Source: Psychrobium sp051201665
Lineage (GTDB): Bacteria; Pseudomonadota; Gammaproteobacteria; Enterobacterales; Psychrobiaceae
Length of the DNA stretch: 64,000 bases
NCBI RefSeq assembly: GCF_051201665.1
Contig: NZ_CP179210.1
Location: forward strand, 4,030,001 to 4,094,000
Reading direction: 5' to 3'
The notes below the pieces were generated by a model. That model was not told the DNA's origin. It made no database searches and saw nothing but the letters and a program-made list of their open reading frames with translations. This document shows positions 9,283 through 16,249 of the stretch, in pieces (the first letter of the stretch is position 1; the number at the start of each line of letters is the position of its first letter). The position numbers were made by a program, and so were the translations under genes.

Positions 9283-9567
9283 TAAACCCACTCGTCATCG
9301 GCTATTGAGTCAGGCATTAATAGCTCTTTTGTTGATAACTTTATTCCCACCCCTTGTAACACTGAAAATACAGTCTGACAACGTACAATTGGCGTTGCCA
9401 TTTTCAATACGTGATAACGTATTTATACCGACTCCACAAAGCGCAGCGCAGTCAGCCAATCTCATGTTCAACTGTGTTCGTTTTGCTTTAACCAACTTAC
9501 CTAACACTTCGGCATCTTCTATAAATGCCGCGCTGGGCATGTCTGAAACTTTAACTCGATTAGCCAT
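9282..9567 (-). pseudogene. HipB-like XRE antitoxin, frameshifted near 9372
   Basis: The first 67 residues hold an XRE helix-turn-helix (VLGKLVKAKRTQLNMRLADC, GINTLSRIENG). As read, the frame ends at 9310 with an unlikely tail. Removing one base (A at about 9372 on the plus strand) gives VFSVLQGVGIKLSTKELLM and a frame that ends at 9282 exactly as TAATG with the hipA start. This matches the usual HipB C-terminal pattern. I therefore read it as a one-base insertion in an antitoxin gene. Sequencing error is an alternative. The DNA-binding domain would survive, while the toxin-binding tail would be lost. Confidence 0.72.
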
Positions 9568-9633
9568 ATTAAACGCGCCCCATAATTCACCGTTAACAGT
9601 GATTATATAAATAGGATTGGTATTAGCAAGAGA

Positions 9634-9655
9634 TATTCACCACTATCAGTGAATA
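9634..9655. promoter_or_regulatory. hipBA operator dyad 1
   Basis: TATTCAC-N8-GTGAATA, 67 bases upstream of the hipB start. The arm and N8 spacing recall the E. coli HipB operator (TATCC-N8-GGATA), suggesting autorepression. A stronger copy lies 49 bases further upstream. Confidence 0.65.
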
Positions 9656-9676
9656 AATGAATTTATGGTAAGAAAA

Positions 9677-9710
9677 GATAAATATTCACCATTATTAGTG
9701 AATATTTATC
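9677..9710. promoter_or_regulatory. hipBA operator dyad 2 (13-base arms)
   Basis: GATAAATATTCAC and GTGAATATTTATC form a perfect inverted repeat around an 8-base spacer, sharing the TATTCAC-N8-GTGAATA core with the dyad at 9634. Two phased dyads upstream of a HipB-type repressor suggest cooperative autoregulation. Confidence 0.65.
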
Positions 9711-9739
9711 ATAATGAACACCACTCAATAAATCGTTAC

Positions 9740-10384
9740 TTAATCCTTGTAGCCCCAAGGCGCCGTGGGCGGAGTTATCGGTTTAGTCAAATCAAAGTCC
9801 ACTCTAAACTCACGCCCTTCTCGGATCATGCGATAGGTGAATTTTTCAGGGTAAATGAACATTTGCCACGTGTTGCCGTTTGACTGTGGAATGCCGTGTT
9901 TTACAAACATTGCTTTGGAGTATTGGTCGGCGGGAAATGATTGTACGCGATCCCAACCTGCATCAAGTGTGTGACCGCCGTACATGGTTGATTTTTCGTA
10001 GTTGCCATCAGGCTGACGATGGTCGTGTTTTAACGAAATACCCGACCCCGTTTTGGTTAAAATCCACGTGCGTGAGGCATCATCGCCGACATGAAATGGA
10101 ATTTGCAATTCGCGGTCACTACAACGGCGAACATGCATGACTAACTTCTTGCCAGCAAAGCTGCCGCCTTTGGCGTTATCAACAGTTATCTTGCCTTCAT
10201 ACGCTTTACCGCAGTGTTTTCTAATATGATCAAAATAAGCATCATGCGTTGCAATAGATACTTGAGGTGCCGGTAATATAACCGATTTACCGCTCGTGTT
10301 CTTTCCTGCGGCATTGGTTGAAACAGAACTTCCAAGTGCAACAGCGCCAACAATCAAACGGGATAACATGGATATTTTCATCAC
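9740..10384 (-). CDS. secreted hypothetical protein
   Basis: Function is not recognised. The 214-residue product starts with a signal peptide (about residues 1-26, MLSRLIVGAVALGSS then ...TNAAG), so it should be periplasmic or exported. The mature part contains HIRKHCGKAYEGKI, a second cysteine in HVRRCSD, and many His/Asp residues (LKHDHRQPDG, MYGGHTLDAGWD). This resembles conserved hypothetical proteins annotated only as exported in marine gammaproteobacteria. Two consecutive ATG codons begin it; either could serve. It is a single gene flanked by the two hipBA modules. Confidence 0.6.
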   Translation of the reverse strand: MMKISMLSRLIVGAVALGSSVSTNAAGKNTSGKSVILPAPQVSIATHDAYFDHIRKHCGKAYEGKITVDNAKGGSFAGKKLVMHVRRCSDRELQIPFHVGDDASRTWILTKTGSGISLKHDHRQPDGNYEKSTMYGGHTLDAGWDRVQSFPADQYSKAMFVKHGIPQSNGNTWQMFIYPEKFTYRMIREGREFRVDFDLTKPITPPTAPWGYKD

Positions 10385-10525
10385 TGTAATTTCGGTAAAT
10401 AAACGTTAGCAGTGATAGTAACAGCTTTATGATTACATATGGAAATGTGCCCATATTTCGCTAAAAATAAAAAAGCACATAACGGCGCCCTTATTCAACA
10501 TTCTGGATCTGATTAGAGACTAAAA

Positions 10526-10632
10526 CAACATCACTAAACTTCTTTGCGATCACCATAACGAACAATCTAACCCGTTATATAGGCTCCTAAAAAGAATGTC
10601 GCAGATCAAAATGCGTTATCATAAAAAAATGC
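10526..10632 (-). pseudogene. decayed 3' fragment of an XRE/2TM regulator gene
   Basis: About 100 bases closely match 12325-12430, the 3' end of the membrane regulator on the other side of hipBA system 2. Read on the minus strand it encodes ATFFLGAYITG-stop-IVRYGDRKEV, so it carries extra stop codons and no N-terminus. It is a relic. Its position makes the second hipBA pair look bracketed by direct copies of the same gene end. Confidence 0.6.
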
Positions 10633-10661
10633 AAGGCCATTTACGAGTAACAAGAACGTCG

Positions 10662-11951
10662 TTATAGAAGCTCAGTTGTTACCGCTTTTCTTGTTGCTGC
10701 TAATTGTTTTGTGATCAACTTACTGGTTGATAACGAAACACCTAGCGATTGTGCAGTCTTTTGAAAGTTTTCGATCACATCTACTGTTTCTTCAATGACT
10801 AGTTTGGCATCGCTCCATTTAGCAAAACCAGCGGAGTGAGCTAACTTTTGTGCGGCTTTTAATGGAGGTGTTTTTCCATATCCAGCAAATGACGTTGCAT
10901 GTTCTCCAAATGGGTGAGGACTGAACGTTACATCATAAAATGGCGCAGGTTGCCAGGCGCCATGATCATTTTGTAGAAAAGCCCAGTTTTTGCTGTGATC
11001 GTCATGATTACACGCCAATAAATTAAACATCGCACGCCTGAATTGAAGTTGACCTACTGCTGGTGATTTACATAGTGTACGGCTTGCACGTATTAAATCA
11101 TCATAATCCAAACTCGGTGTTCTAAAATCTGCATCTAATAGACCACATGCACTATGCATATGAAGTCTACCCGAGGGCTGATTTTCATTATTGATAAAGT
11201 CAAAACGCTTCAGCGCTAACCACTGTTTCGCACCAGACTGTTTAGGTGCATTAAGCAATGTCCATTGTGGCGGGTTGAGGTTTGCCTGCTTGGCTAATGT
11301 GAGGTATGCAGCTTCGCATAATCCCTCCTCATGGCCTAACGCTAAATTGCTAGACGTGAATTTTACAATCCACGCATCGTCATTTTGTTGTTCAATGGTA
11401 TGGCATTCATCAAATTTACTTCCTTGCACATAAATTTGTGCTTTTGGTCTAGCCCCGCCTGAGCTTCCAGCGGCGACTAGTGCTGCGAGTACTTCTTGAG
11501 CTTGTCCGTCAAATACTTTTTGTGCGTTGATACCAAGTTCAGATAAGCTAATTTTATCTTCGGCAGATGAAGCATAACCAGAAACAGGTGAAAACGATAA
11601 GCCACCTAACGCTGTATCTCCTACAAATGCCAGTCGATCCATCGCTGTAATATGCGTAGGTAACAAGTCATTTTGTCTGAAGATTCTATCTTGTAATAGT
11701 AAGCCCCAGCCATCAGGTAATGCATCAGCAAAAACACCATGTAACCCGGAGTGTAATGACTTATTTGCAAGGTTAAGATTGGTATCTGCACGCAATGTAA
11801 AAGGCGATAAATTACCAAACTTAGCAAGATAAGAGGCATCGTATTGAAAAAAAACGCCTTGTCTACTTTGTGCAAGTACACCTACATCAATCATATTGCC
11901 ATTTGATAATCGACGATGAACTAATAATTTTTTAATTGTTTTATGAGCCAT
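10662..11951 (-). CDS. HipA-family kinase toxin (system 2)
   Basis: A 429-residue HipA-type kinase, only distantly similar to the neighbour at 7945. Features in order: N-subdomain with FADALPDGWGLLLQDR, Gly-rich loop SSGGARPKAQIYV, lysine strand WIVKF, catalytic HDDHSKNWAFL, metal-binding FYDVTFS, and a helical C-terminus. It should phosphorylate a cytoplasmic protein target and be held in check by the HTH protein encoded just upstream. Its ATG lies inside the end of the antitoxin gene (ATGGCTCATAA, 11-base overlap), so translation is probably coupled. Both genes look intact. Confidence 0.88.
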   Translation of the reverse strand: MAHKTIKKLLVHRRLSNGNMIDVGVLAQSRQGVFFQYDASYLAKFGNLSPFTLRADTNLNLANKSLHSGLHGVFADALPDGWGLLLQDRIFRQNDLLPTHITAMDRLAFVGDTALGGLSFSPVSGYASSAEDKISLSELGINAQKVFDGQAQEVLAALVAAGSSGGARPKAQIYVQGSKFDECHTIEQQNDDAWIVKFTSSNLALGHEEGLCEAAYLTLAKQANLNPPQWTLLNAPKQSGAKQWLALKRFDFINNENQPSGRLHMHSACGLLDADFRTPSLDYDDLIRASRTLCKSPAVGQLQFRRAMFNLLACNHDDHSKNWAFLQNDHGAWQPAPFYDVTFSPHPFGEHATSFAGYGKTPPLKAAQKLAHSAGFAKWSDAKLVIEETVDVIENFQKTAQSLGVSLSTSKLITKQLAATRKAVTTELL

Positions 11952-12228
11952 CTCTTAATACCTCCTCAATAGTCTTCGGAACACTAGAGCGCTGAGAGAT
12001 AGATTGAGTCAGCTGATAAAAACGATTTAAGTCATCTAAAGACTGCCACAGCAATAACAGCTGTCTAAACGATATTTGCCCCGTTAATTCAAACTTTTTA
12101 ATCGTGGAGGCTGGAACGGTACTTTGTAAAGCTAGCGCCTCACGAGAAAGCTTAGATTGCTCTCTTAAACTTCTCAGGTGCGACGCAAACGCTAGCTGAA
12201 TATCTGATTCAATTAAAAGTGGAGACAT
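11941..12228 (-). CDS. HipB-like XRE antitoxin (system 2)
   Basis: A 95-residue helix-turn-helix protein (HLRSLREQSKLSREALALQS, VPASTIKKFELTG) followed by a short helical tail. As partner of the downstream HipA it should repress its own promoter and neutralise the kinase. ATG 12228 is chosen over an in-frame start at 12258 because GAGG lies at good spacing and the operator-like repeat at 12240-12255 would otherwise fall inside the gene. It overlaps hipA by 11 bases. Confidence 0.82.
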   Translation of the reverse strand: MSPLLIESDIQLAFASHLRSLREQSKLSREALALQSTVPASTIKKFELTGQISFRQLLLLWQSLDDLNRFYQLTQSISQRSSVPKTIEEVLRDGS

Positions 12229-12239
12229 AACAACCTCAA

Positions 12240-12296
12240 TAGATACTATTATGTCCAATTTAACACAATAAAAAATAAATTAGATACTATTATGTC
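12240..12296. promoter_or_regulatory. direct-repeat operators/promoter of hipBA system 2
   Basis: TAGATACTATTATGTC occurs twice, at 12240-12255 and 12281-12296, 41 bases apart (about four helical turns). On the minus strand each contains GACATAAT, which could act as a -10 box. The position directly upstream of the antitoxin gene suggests autoregulatory sites different in sequence from those of system 1. Confidence 0.55.
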
Positions 12297-12327
12297 TTAT
12301 AAGGTGGGCTGTTTATTTAATATAACA

Positions 12328-12740
12328 TCACCAAACTTCTTTCCGATCACCATAACGAACAATCCATCCCGTTATATAGGCCCCTAAGAAGAATGTCGCA
12401 CATCCGAATTTATCATCATTAAAAAACAAAAATACAAAGCCGAGTGCCAATAAAAAAACTCGACCATGAGTACGTGGCGTCTGGTGTATACACCAAACAT
12501 GTTGGCTCTGAACCACCAAGGCAGCTCTTTCCATTGTGCAGATTCTTTGTCAATCACTGTGATTTCCTCCGTTAGTTTTGAAATATCTACTTCAAAAACA
12601 GCGGCGAGGCATTTGAGTGTATCTAAGCTGGCTTTATTGCCACTTTCGACACGTTGAATAGTGCGTACATTTAGGCCACAGGCGTCAGCTAACTGTTCTT
12701 GAGACCAACGATTTTTCTCTCGTAGTTTTTTAACTATCAT
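12328..12740 (-). pseudogene. XRE regulator with C-terminal 2TM domain, frameshifted in an A7 run
   Basis: N-terminal residues 1-60 form an XRE helix-turn-helix (WSQEQLADACGLNVRTIQRV). The membrane part, VLMVEFF then LLALGFVFLFFNDDKFG, FFLGAYITGWIVRYG, lies in a second frame. The two frames meet at a run of seven A (12452-12458 on the plus strand); one extra base would join them into about 137 residues. The paralogue at 14967 has the same HTH-plus-two-helix design. An upstream ATG at 12755 lies inside MITE-B, so the native start is probably ATG 12740 (MIVKKLREKNRW). Slippage on the homopolymer could restore some full-length protein. Confidence 0.7.
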
Positions 12741-12743
12741 AAA

Positions 12744-12911
12744 GGACCTGTTCATCTTTCGTGAATGTTTTTGCAGCGAATTGTTCGTGCTTTATACAAG
12801 GCAGAGCCTGCGACGCTTAGTGGATTAAGCTAGCTGGCTATAACGCCGTAGAAATCTCGAACAAGCGCTGTCAATTGCACAAAACCCATTCTCCGGCAGA
12901 TCAACAGGTCC
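12744..12911. mobile_element. MITE-B, IS5-related short element
   Basis: A 168-base non-coding element with ends GGACCTGTTCATCT and AGATCAACAGGTCC. Its left end (GGACCTGTTCATCTTTCGTG) resembles the right end of the IS5-family element at 30684-31564 read inward (GGCGTGTTGATCTTTCGTG). It is plausibly a non-autonomous relative of that IS. It lies three bases upstream of the native start codon of the XRE/2TM gene, so it has displaced that gene's own promoter. No clear target duplication is visible. Confidence 0.65.
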
Positions 12912-13022
12912 CCCGATTCCTCACCAATGTTCGGAAAAATATTGCCATTAGATTAGCATTATCGACCACGACTTTCGCCCGACATTCGCTATTTTATTGG
13001 CTTTTCACTATGTAAATAGGCA

Positions 13023-13919
13023 CTAACTAACTTCGTTCACAAAGGCGATAACATGCGGGAAATAGTCATCCACAGCCTTGGGATGAGTCAACATATTGAT
13101 GTGATCGTAATCTAGCGCATTACCGTTGGCCTTACTTAAAATGGTGTGTTTACCATGACCCATTTCTTCGCTAAAACGTCTGACGTCTTTTGGATGACCA
13201 AGCACCGGATCTTTCAGTGCGGCAATAAACCACGTGCGCGGCCAGTTAACATTTTTAGCGGCGCTAGCATAATCGAATCCATCTCGCGGATCGATCCATG
13301 CCACATCGCGCACCCACAATTGCCCTTCACTAATGGATAAATAGGTTTCGTTATCGCTGCCCATTTTCCACTGTTTAAATGGGAAGAACCCTTTTTTCTT
13401 CGCGAGCCAAGGGCCAAAGCGTTTCCATAAAAACTCCACTTTAAACAGACGCTCGAAACTCCATTGTTTAATGGTGCGCTTGGTACCAAAAAAGACCTGT
13501 GATTCAACAGAATCCACCAACTCTGGAAAACGTATTAGCGCCGCACACATTACGACACCGCCCCATGAGTGCGCCATCCAGTGAATTTTAGAGTGATTTT
13601 TATGACGCCCAAGTACCCAGCGATGACATTCAGGTAGCGTATGGGCAATCATTTCAAATTGACCGTGATTATTATCTTTGCCAATCGGCGGTGTGCTTTG
13701 GCCACGACCGCGTGAATCAATCACATAAACGGTATGACCAGCACGCGCTAACGTGCTTGCCAAGCCCTTGCCTGATTTTGAGTAAAAAATGCGACCATCT
13801 TCAATCGCCCCATGCAGCATTAACACCGGTGGTAAATCGCTAGGCTTATCAGGCGATATTTCACGAAGGTGAATTGAATGGTCGTCAAAATCGACGAAAT
13901 GAGACTGTTGGTTAATCAT
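13023..13919 (-). CDS. alpha/beta hydrolase
   Basis: A 298-residue alpha/beta-hydrolase-fold protein with an oxyanion segment (PPVLMLHGAIEDG), the RGRGQST strand-4 loop, nucleophile elbow MAHSWGG (A-x-S-x-G variant), and a likely C-terminal His (DYDHINMLTH). No signal peptide is seen, so it should be cytoplasmic. It is probably an esterase or lipase-like enzyme; the substrate cannot be read from the sequence. ATG 13919. It stands within the minus-strand accessory island. Confidence 0.82.
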   Translation of the reverse strand: MINQQSHFVDFDDHSIHLREISPDKPSDLPPVLMLHGAIEDGRIFYSKSGKGLASTLARAGHTVYVIDSRGRGQSTPPIGKDNNHGQFEMIAHTLPECHRWVLGRHKNHSKIHWMAHSWGGVVMCAALIRFPELVDSVESQVFFGTKRTIKQWSFERLFKVEFLWKRFGPWLAKKKGFFPFKQWKMGSDNETYLSISEGQLWVRDVAWIDPRDGFDYASAAKNVNWPRTWFIAALKDPVLGHPKDVRRFSEEMGHGKHTILSKANGNALDYDHINMLTHPKAVDDYFPHVIAFVNEVS

Positions 13920-13994
13920 AAAGTAGCGTCTTACCGACTATTTAAACGTGAGTTTAAAATATATGATTAACCAAGGTCATACAACTTCTATTCA

Positions 13995-14921
13995 TTAATG
14001 CTGAGCAATTAAAAAATCTGCCAGTGATTTACTATCAATATCACAATGCCCGCCTTCTCTAGGCTCCCACTGTAGCGGTATATTGCGGCGTTTAGCCAAA
14101 ACTACTAGCGATAAAGAGCCGTCCATGCAGCCCCAATCATCGCGCTTACCACAACTTAAATACAATGGCGTAGTTATAGATTTTTTACCATCTTTAAGAG
14201 CTTCAATTACATCTAACGTTCGCCATTGTTCATCATTTTCGTAAAGTGCTCGTCCCATAATCATCATCATCAATCCACGCTGAATCGATGTTGTAGAACT
14301 TCCCAAATAGCTAATCAAACTCTTCAAATCATCAAACGGAGATACCATTGGTAATGGCGGGCACAAGGCCGCCACTCCATCAAACTTAGGAGTTCCTTGC
14401 CCCCACAGTGTTAACACGCTCACTCCACCCATCGACTCTCCTACAGCCAATCGCTCTGCGACATTAAACGGCAGAGTACTTTCAATATTCGGTATGAGTA
14501 CCTCGTTGAGTTGCCGCAATGAATCTTGATTTAACAACCACAATGGCCCGAGTGATACACTCACAACTGTTGGTACGTCTGCGCCTTTCTTACGCCAATG
14601 TTGATTGATTTCTCCGGTGTAATAAGTGTCATCATTCCACCAGCGCTCATTGCCATTTCGACCGTGAAAATAATAAATAACTCGCTCACTCTTGCTTTCA
14701 AGATCGCGAGAAATGCAATAACTGAATGCTTCACGCTCAGTTGCAATTTGGCATTGCATTGTTAAAGAAGAAATAGGTAATGGTTGATAAGACGAAGGAT
14801 TAGATACTAGCGGAAGACACAGCGCCGGCAGCCACCAAAATATAAAGAATAGCGTAGTAAGTGCTAACAATATTCCAGCTAGCGTTCTAATAAATAATTT
14901 TTTTATACTAATTTTTGTCAT
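13995..14921 (-). CDS. membrane-anchored alpha/beta hydrolase (esterase-like)
   Basis: A 308-residue protein with an N-terminal membrane helix (about residues 10-35, LAGILLALTTLFFIFWWLP), likely anchored with the catalytic part outside the cytoplasm. Visible parts are VIYYFHGRNGNERWW, nucleophile elbow GESMGGVS, an Asp in CGKRDDWGC and a His in EGGHCDID, making a plausible Ser-Asp-His triad. The four cysteines fit an extracytoplasmic location. ATG 14921 is preferred to an in-frame TTG at 14966, which directly abuts the upstream regulator's stop. It may be co-transcribed with that regulator. Confidence 0.75.
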   Translation of the reverse strand: MTKISIKKLFIRTLAGILLALTTLFFIFWWLPALCLPLVSNPSSYQPLPISSLTMQCQIATEREAFSYCISRDLESKSERVIYYFHGRNGNERWWNDDTYYTGEINQHWRKKGADVPTVVSVSLGPLWLLNQDSLRQLNEVLIPNIESTLPFNVAERLAVGESMGGVSVLTLWGQGTPKFDGVAALCPPLPMVSPFDDLKSLISYLGSSTTSIQRGLMMMIMGRALYENDEQWRTLDVIEALKDGKKSITTPLYLSCGKRDDWGCMDGSLSLVVLAKRRNIPLQWEPREGGHCDIDSKSLADFLIAQH

Positions 14922-14966
14922 GGTTAACTCAATGCAGTTTGCACCGAACAACCGATACCACTGCAA

Positions 14967-15440
14967 CTATTTAGAGGTTGAAAATGGCATACGCTTCAGC
15001 TTTATAACTGGCTGTAATAGCCGAACTGACAGTATGATTACACCGATAAGAAAGCTCACGACCGCGAAATCCAAATATCTAAAATTATTGTGAATCTCAT
15101 ATTGCTGGTTAAAGTCAGCGCCTTTGAGTGTCGGAATTAAAATATCAATCACCCACGCGCCCACTAACAACACAGTAATCAGAAACGCGATGGCCCAGCT
15201 AAAGCGTTTCAACATGTCAAATAGCGATGCAGAGACAGGCCCATCAATAATTTCATCAGCGCCCAATGACTCCTCTTGAAATACAGCACTAAGAGATTTC
15301 ATCGTTTCAAGTGATCCACTGCCGCCTTTCTCAATGCGCTGAATAGTCCGTACGCTTAGTCCCGCTGCTTCAGCTAGTTGTTCTTGACTCCAGCAACGTG
15401 CTAATCGCAATGCCGATACTTTTTTGCCATCTAATTTCAT
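14967..15440 (-). CDS. XRE-family regulator with two C-terminal membrane helices
   Basis: Residues 1-60 are an XRE helix-turn-helix (CWSQEQLAEAAGLSVRTIQR). Two hydrophobic helices follow, about residues 77-100 (WAIAFLITVLLVGAWVIDIL) and 124-146 (DFAVVSFLIGVIILSVRLL). The architecture suggests a membrane-tethered DNA-binding protein. It is paralogous to the frameshifted gene at 12328-12740. It lies immediately upstream of the membrane-anchored hydrolase gene, so the two may form a small sensing unit. Function beyond this is unknown. Confidence 0.72.
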   Translation of the reverse strand: MKLDGKKVSALRLARCWSQEQLAEAAGLSVRTIQRIEKGGSGSLETMKSLSAVFQEESLGADEIIDGPVSASLFDMLKRFSWAIAFLITVLLVGAWVIDILIPTLKGADFNQQYEIHNNFRYLDFAVVSFLIGVIILSVRLLQPVIKLKRMPFSTSK

Positions 15441-15595
15441 TATTCTTACTCAAGGTTGTGTGCCCTGAAATATCAGTGGCAACAAACTATAAAATTTAAG
15501 GTTGAGATAACACGTCATATTAATGACCTTTACCTGACAAAGCCACGACATCCTCACGTCACAAAGGATTTTCATGGCGAACAATCAATAAAAGC

Positions 15596-15623
15596 CTTGA
15601 AAAGCAAATGCGCGTCCCCATTT
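15596..15623 (+). promoter_or_regulatory. sigma-32 (heat shock) promoter of hslVU
   Basis: CTTGAAA (15596-15602), a 13-base spacer and CCCCATTT (15616-15623) match the sigma-32 consensus CTTGAAA-N11-16-CCCCATNT almost perfectly. It lies 78 bases upstream of the hslV start. The cognate factor gene rpoH is at 39500-40357. Confidence 0.88.
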
Positions 15624-15700
15624 CTACAATATGTCTGATTTGATGTATTCAAATCAAAAATTTCGCGCACTCTGCGCTTATCTCATATAAAGGACAGATA

Positions 15701-16240
15701 ATGACTACGATAGTATCTGTACGCCGTGAAGGCAAAGTTGTCATCGCTGGTGATGGTCAAGTATCACTGGGTAACACAGTAATGAAAGGCAATGCACGAA
15801 AAGTGCGTCGTTTATACAACAACAAAGTATTAGCAGGATTTGCTGGCGGCACCGCCGATGCGTTTACTTTATTTGAGCGCTTTGAAGCTAAATTAGAAAT
15901 GCATCAAGGACATTTAACCAAAGCCGCTGTTGAACTAGCGAAAGATTGGCGTAGTGATCGCGGTTTGCGTAAACTTGAAGCTTTGTTGGCCGTTGCAGAT
16001 CATGAAGCGTCGTTAATCATCACTGGTAATGGCGATGTTATTCAGCCAGAAAATGATTTAATTGCCATTGGTTCAGGTGGTCCTTTTGCGCAAGCAGCAG
16101 CTACGGCACTGCTTGAAAACACAGAATTAGGCGCTAACGATATCGCTACTCGCGCTCTCACAATTGCTGGTGATATCTGTGTATTTACCAACGGTAACCA
16201 AACTGTTGAAACCTTAGACATCGAAACAGACAAAGCGTAG
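15701..16240 (+). CDS. hslV: ATP-dependent protease peptidase subunit HslV
   Basis: Proteolytic subunit of the HslUV (ClpQY) heat-shock protease in the cytoplasm. The 179-residue protein starts MTTIVSVRREGKV; Thr2 becomes the N-terminal nucleophile after Met removal. Family segments AGDGQVSLGNTVMKGNARKV and AGFAGGTADAFTLFERFE are present, and the length is normal. AAAGGA precedes the ATG. hslU follows nine bases later. Transcription is probably driven by the sigma-32 promoter at 15596. Confidence 0.97.
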   Translation: MTTIVSVRREGKVVIAGDGQVSLGNTVMKGNARKVRRLYNNKVLAGFAGGTADAFTLFERFEAKLEMHQGHLTKAAVELAKDWRSDRGLRKLEALLAVADHEASLIITGNGDVIQPENDLIAIGSGGPFAQAAATALLENTELGANDIATRALTIAGDICVFTNGNQTVETLDIETDKA

Positions 16241-16249
16241 GACGATACC

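Noticed and set aside
9305..9610. Plus-strand 101-residue frame opposite hipB
   Set aside because: It is antisense to the HTH antitoxin, and the minus-strand reading has clear family motifs.
12328..12534. Separate small membrane protein gene
   Set aside because: It is the out-of-frame C-terminal part of the XRE/2TM gene, as the paralogue at 14967 shows.
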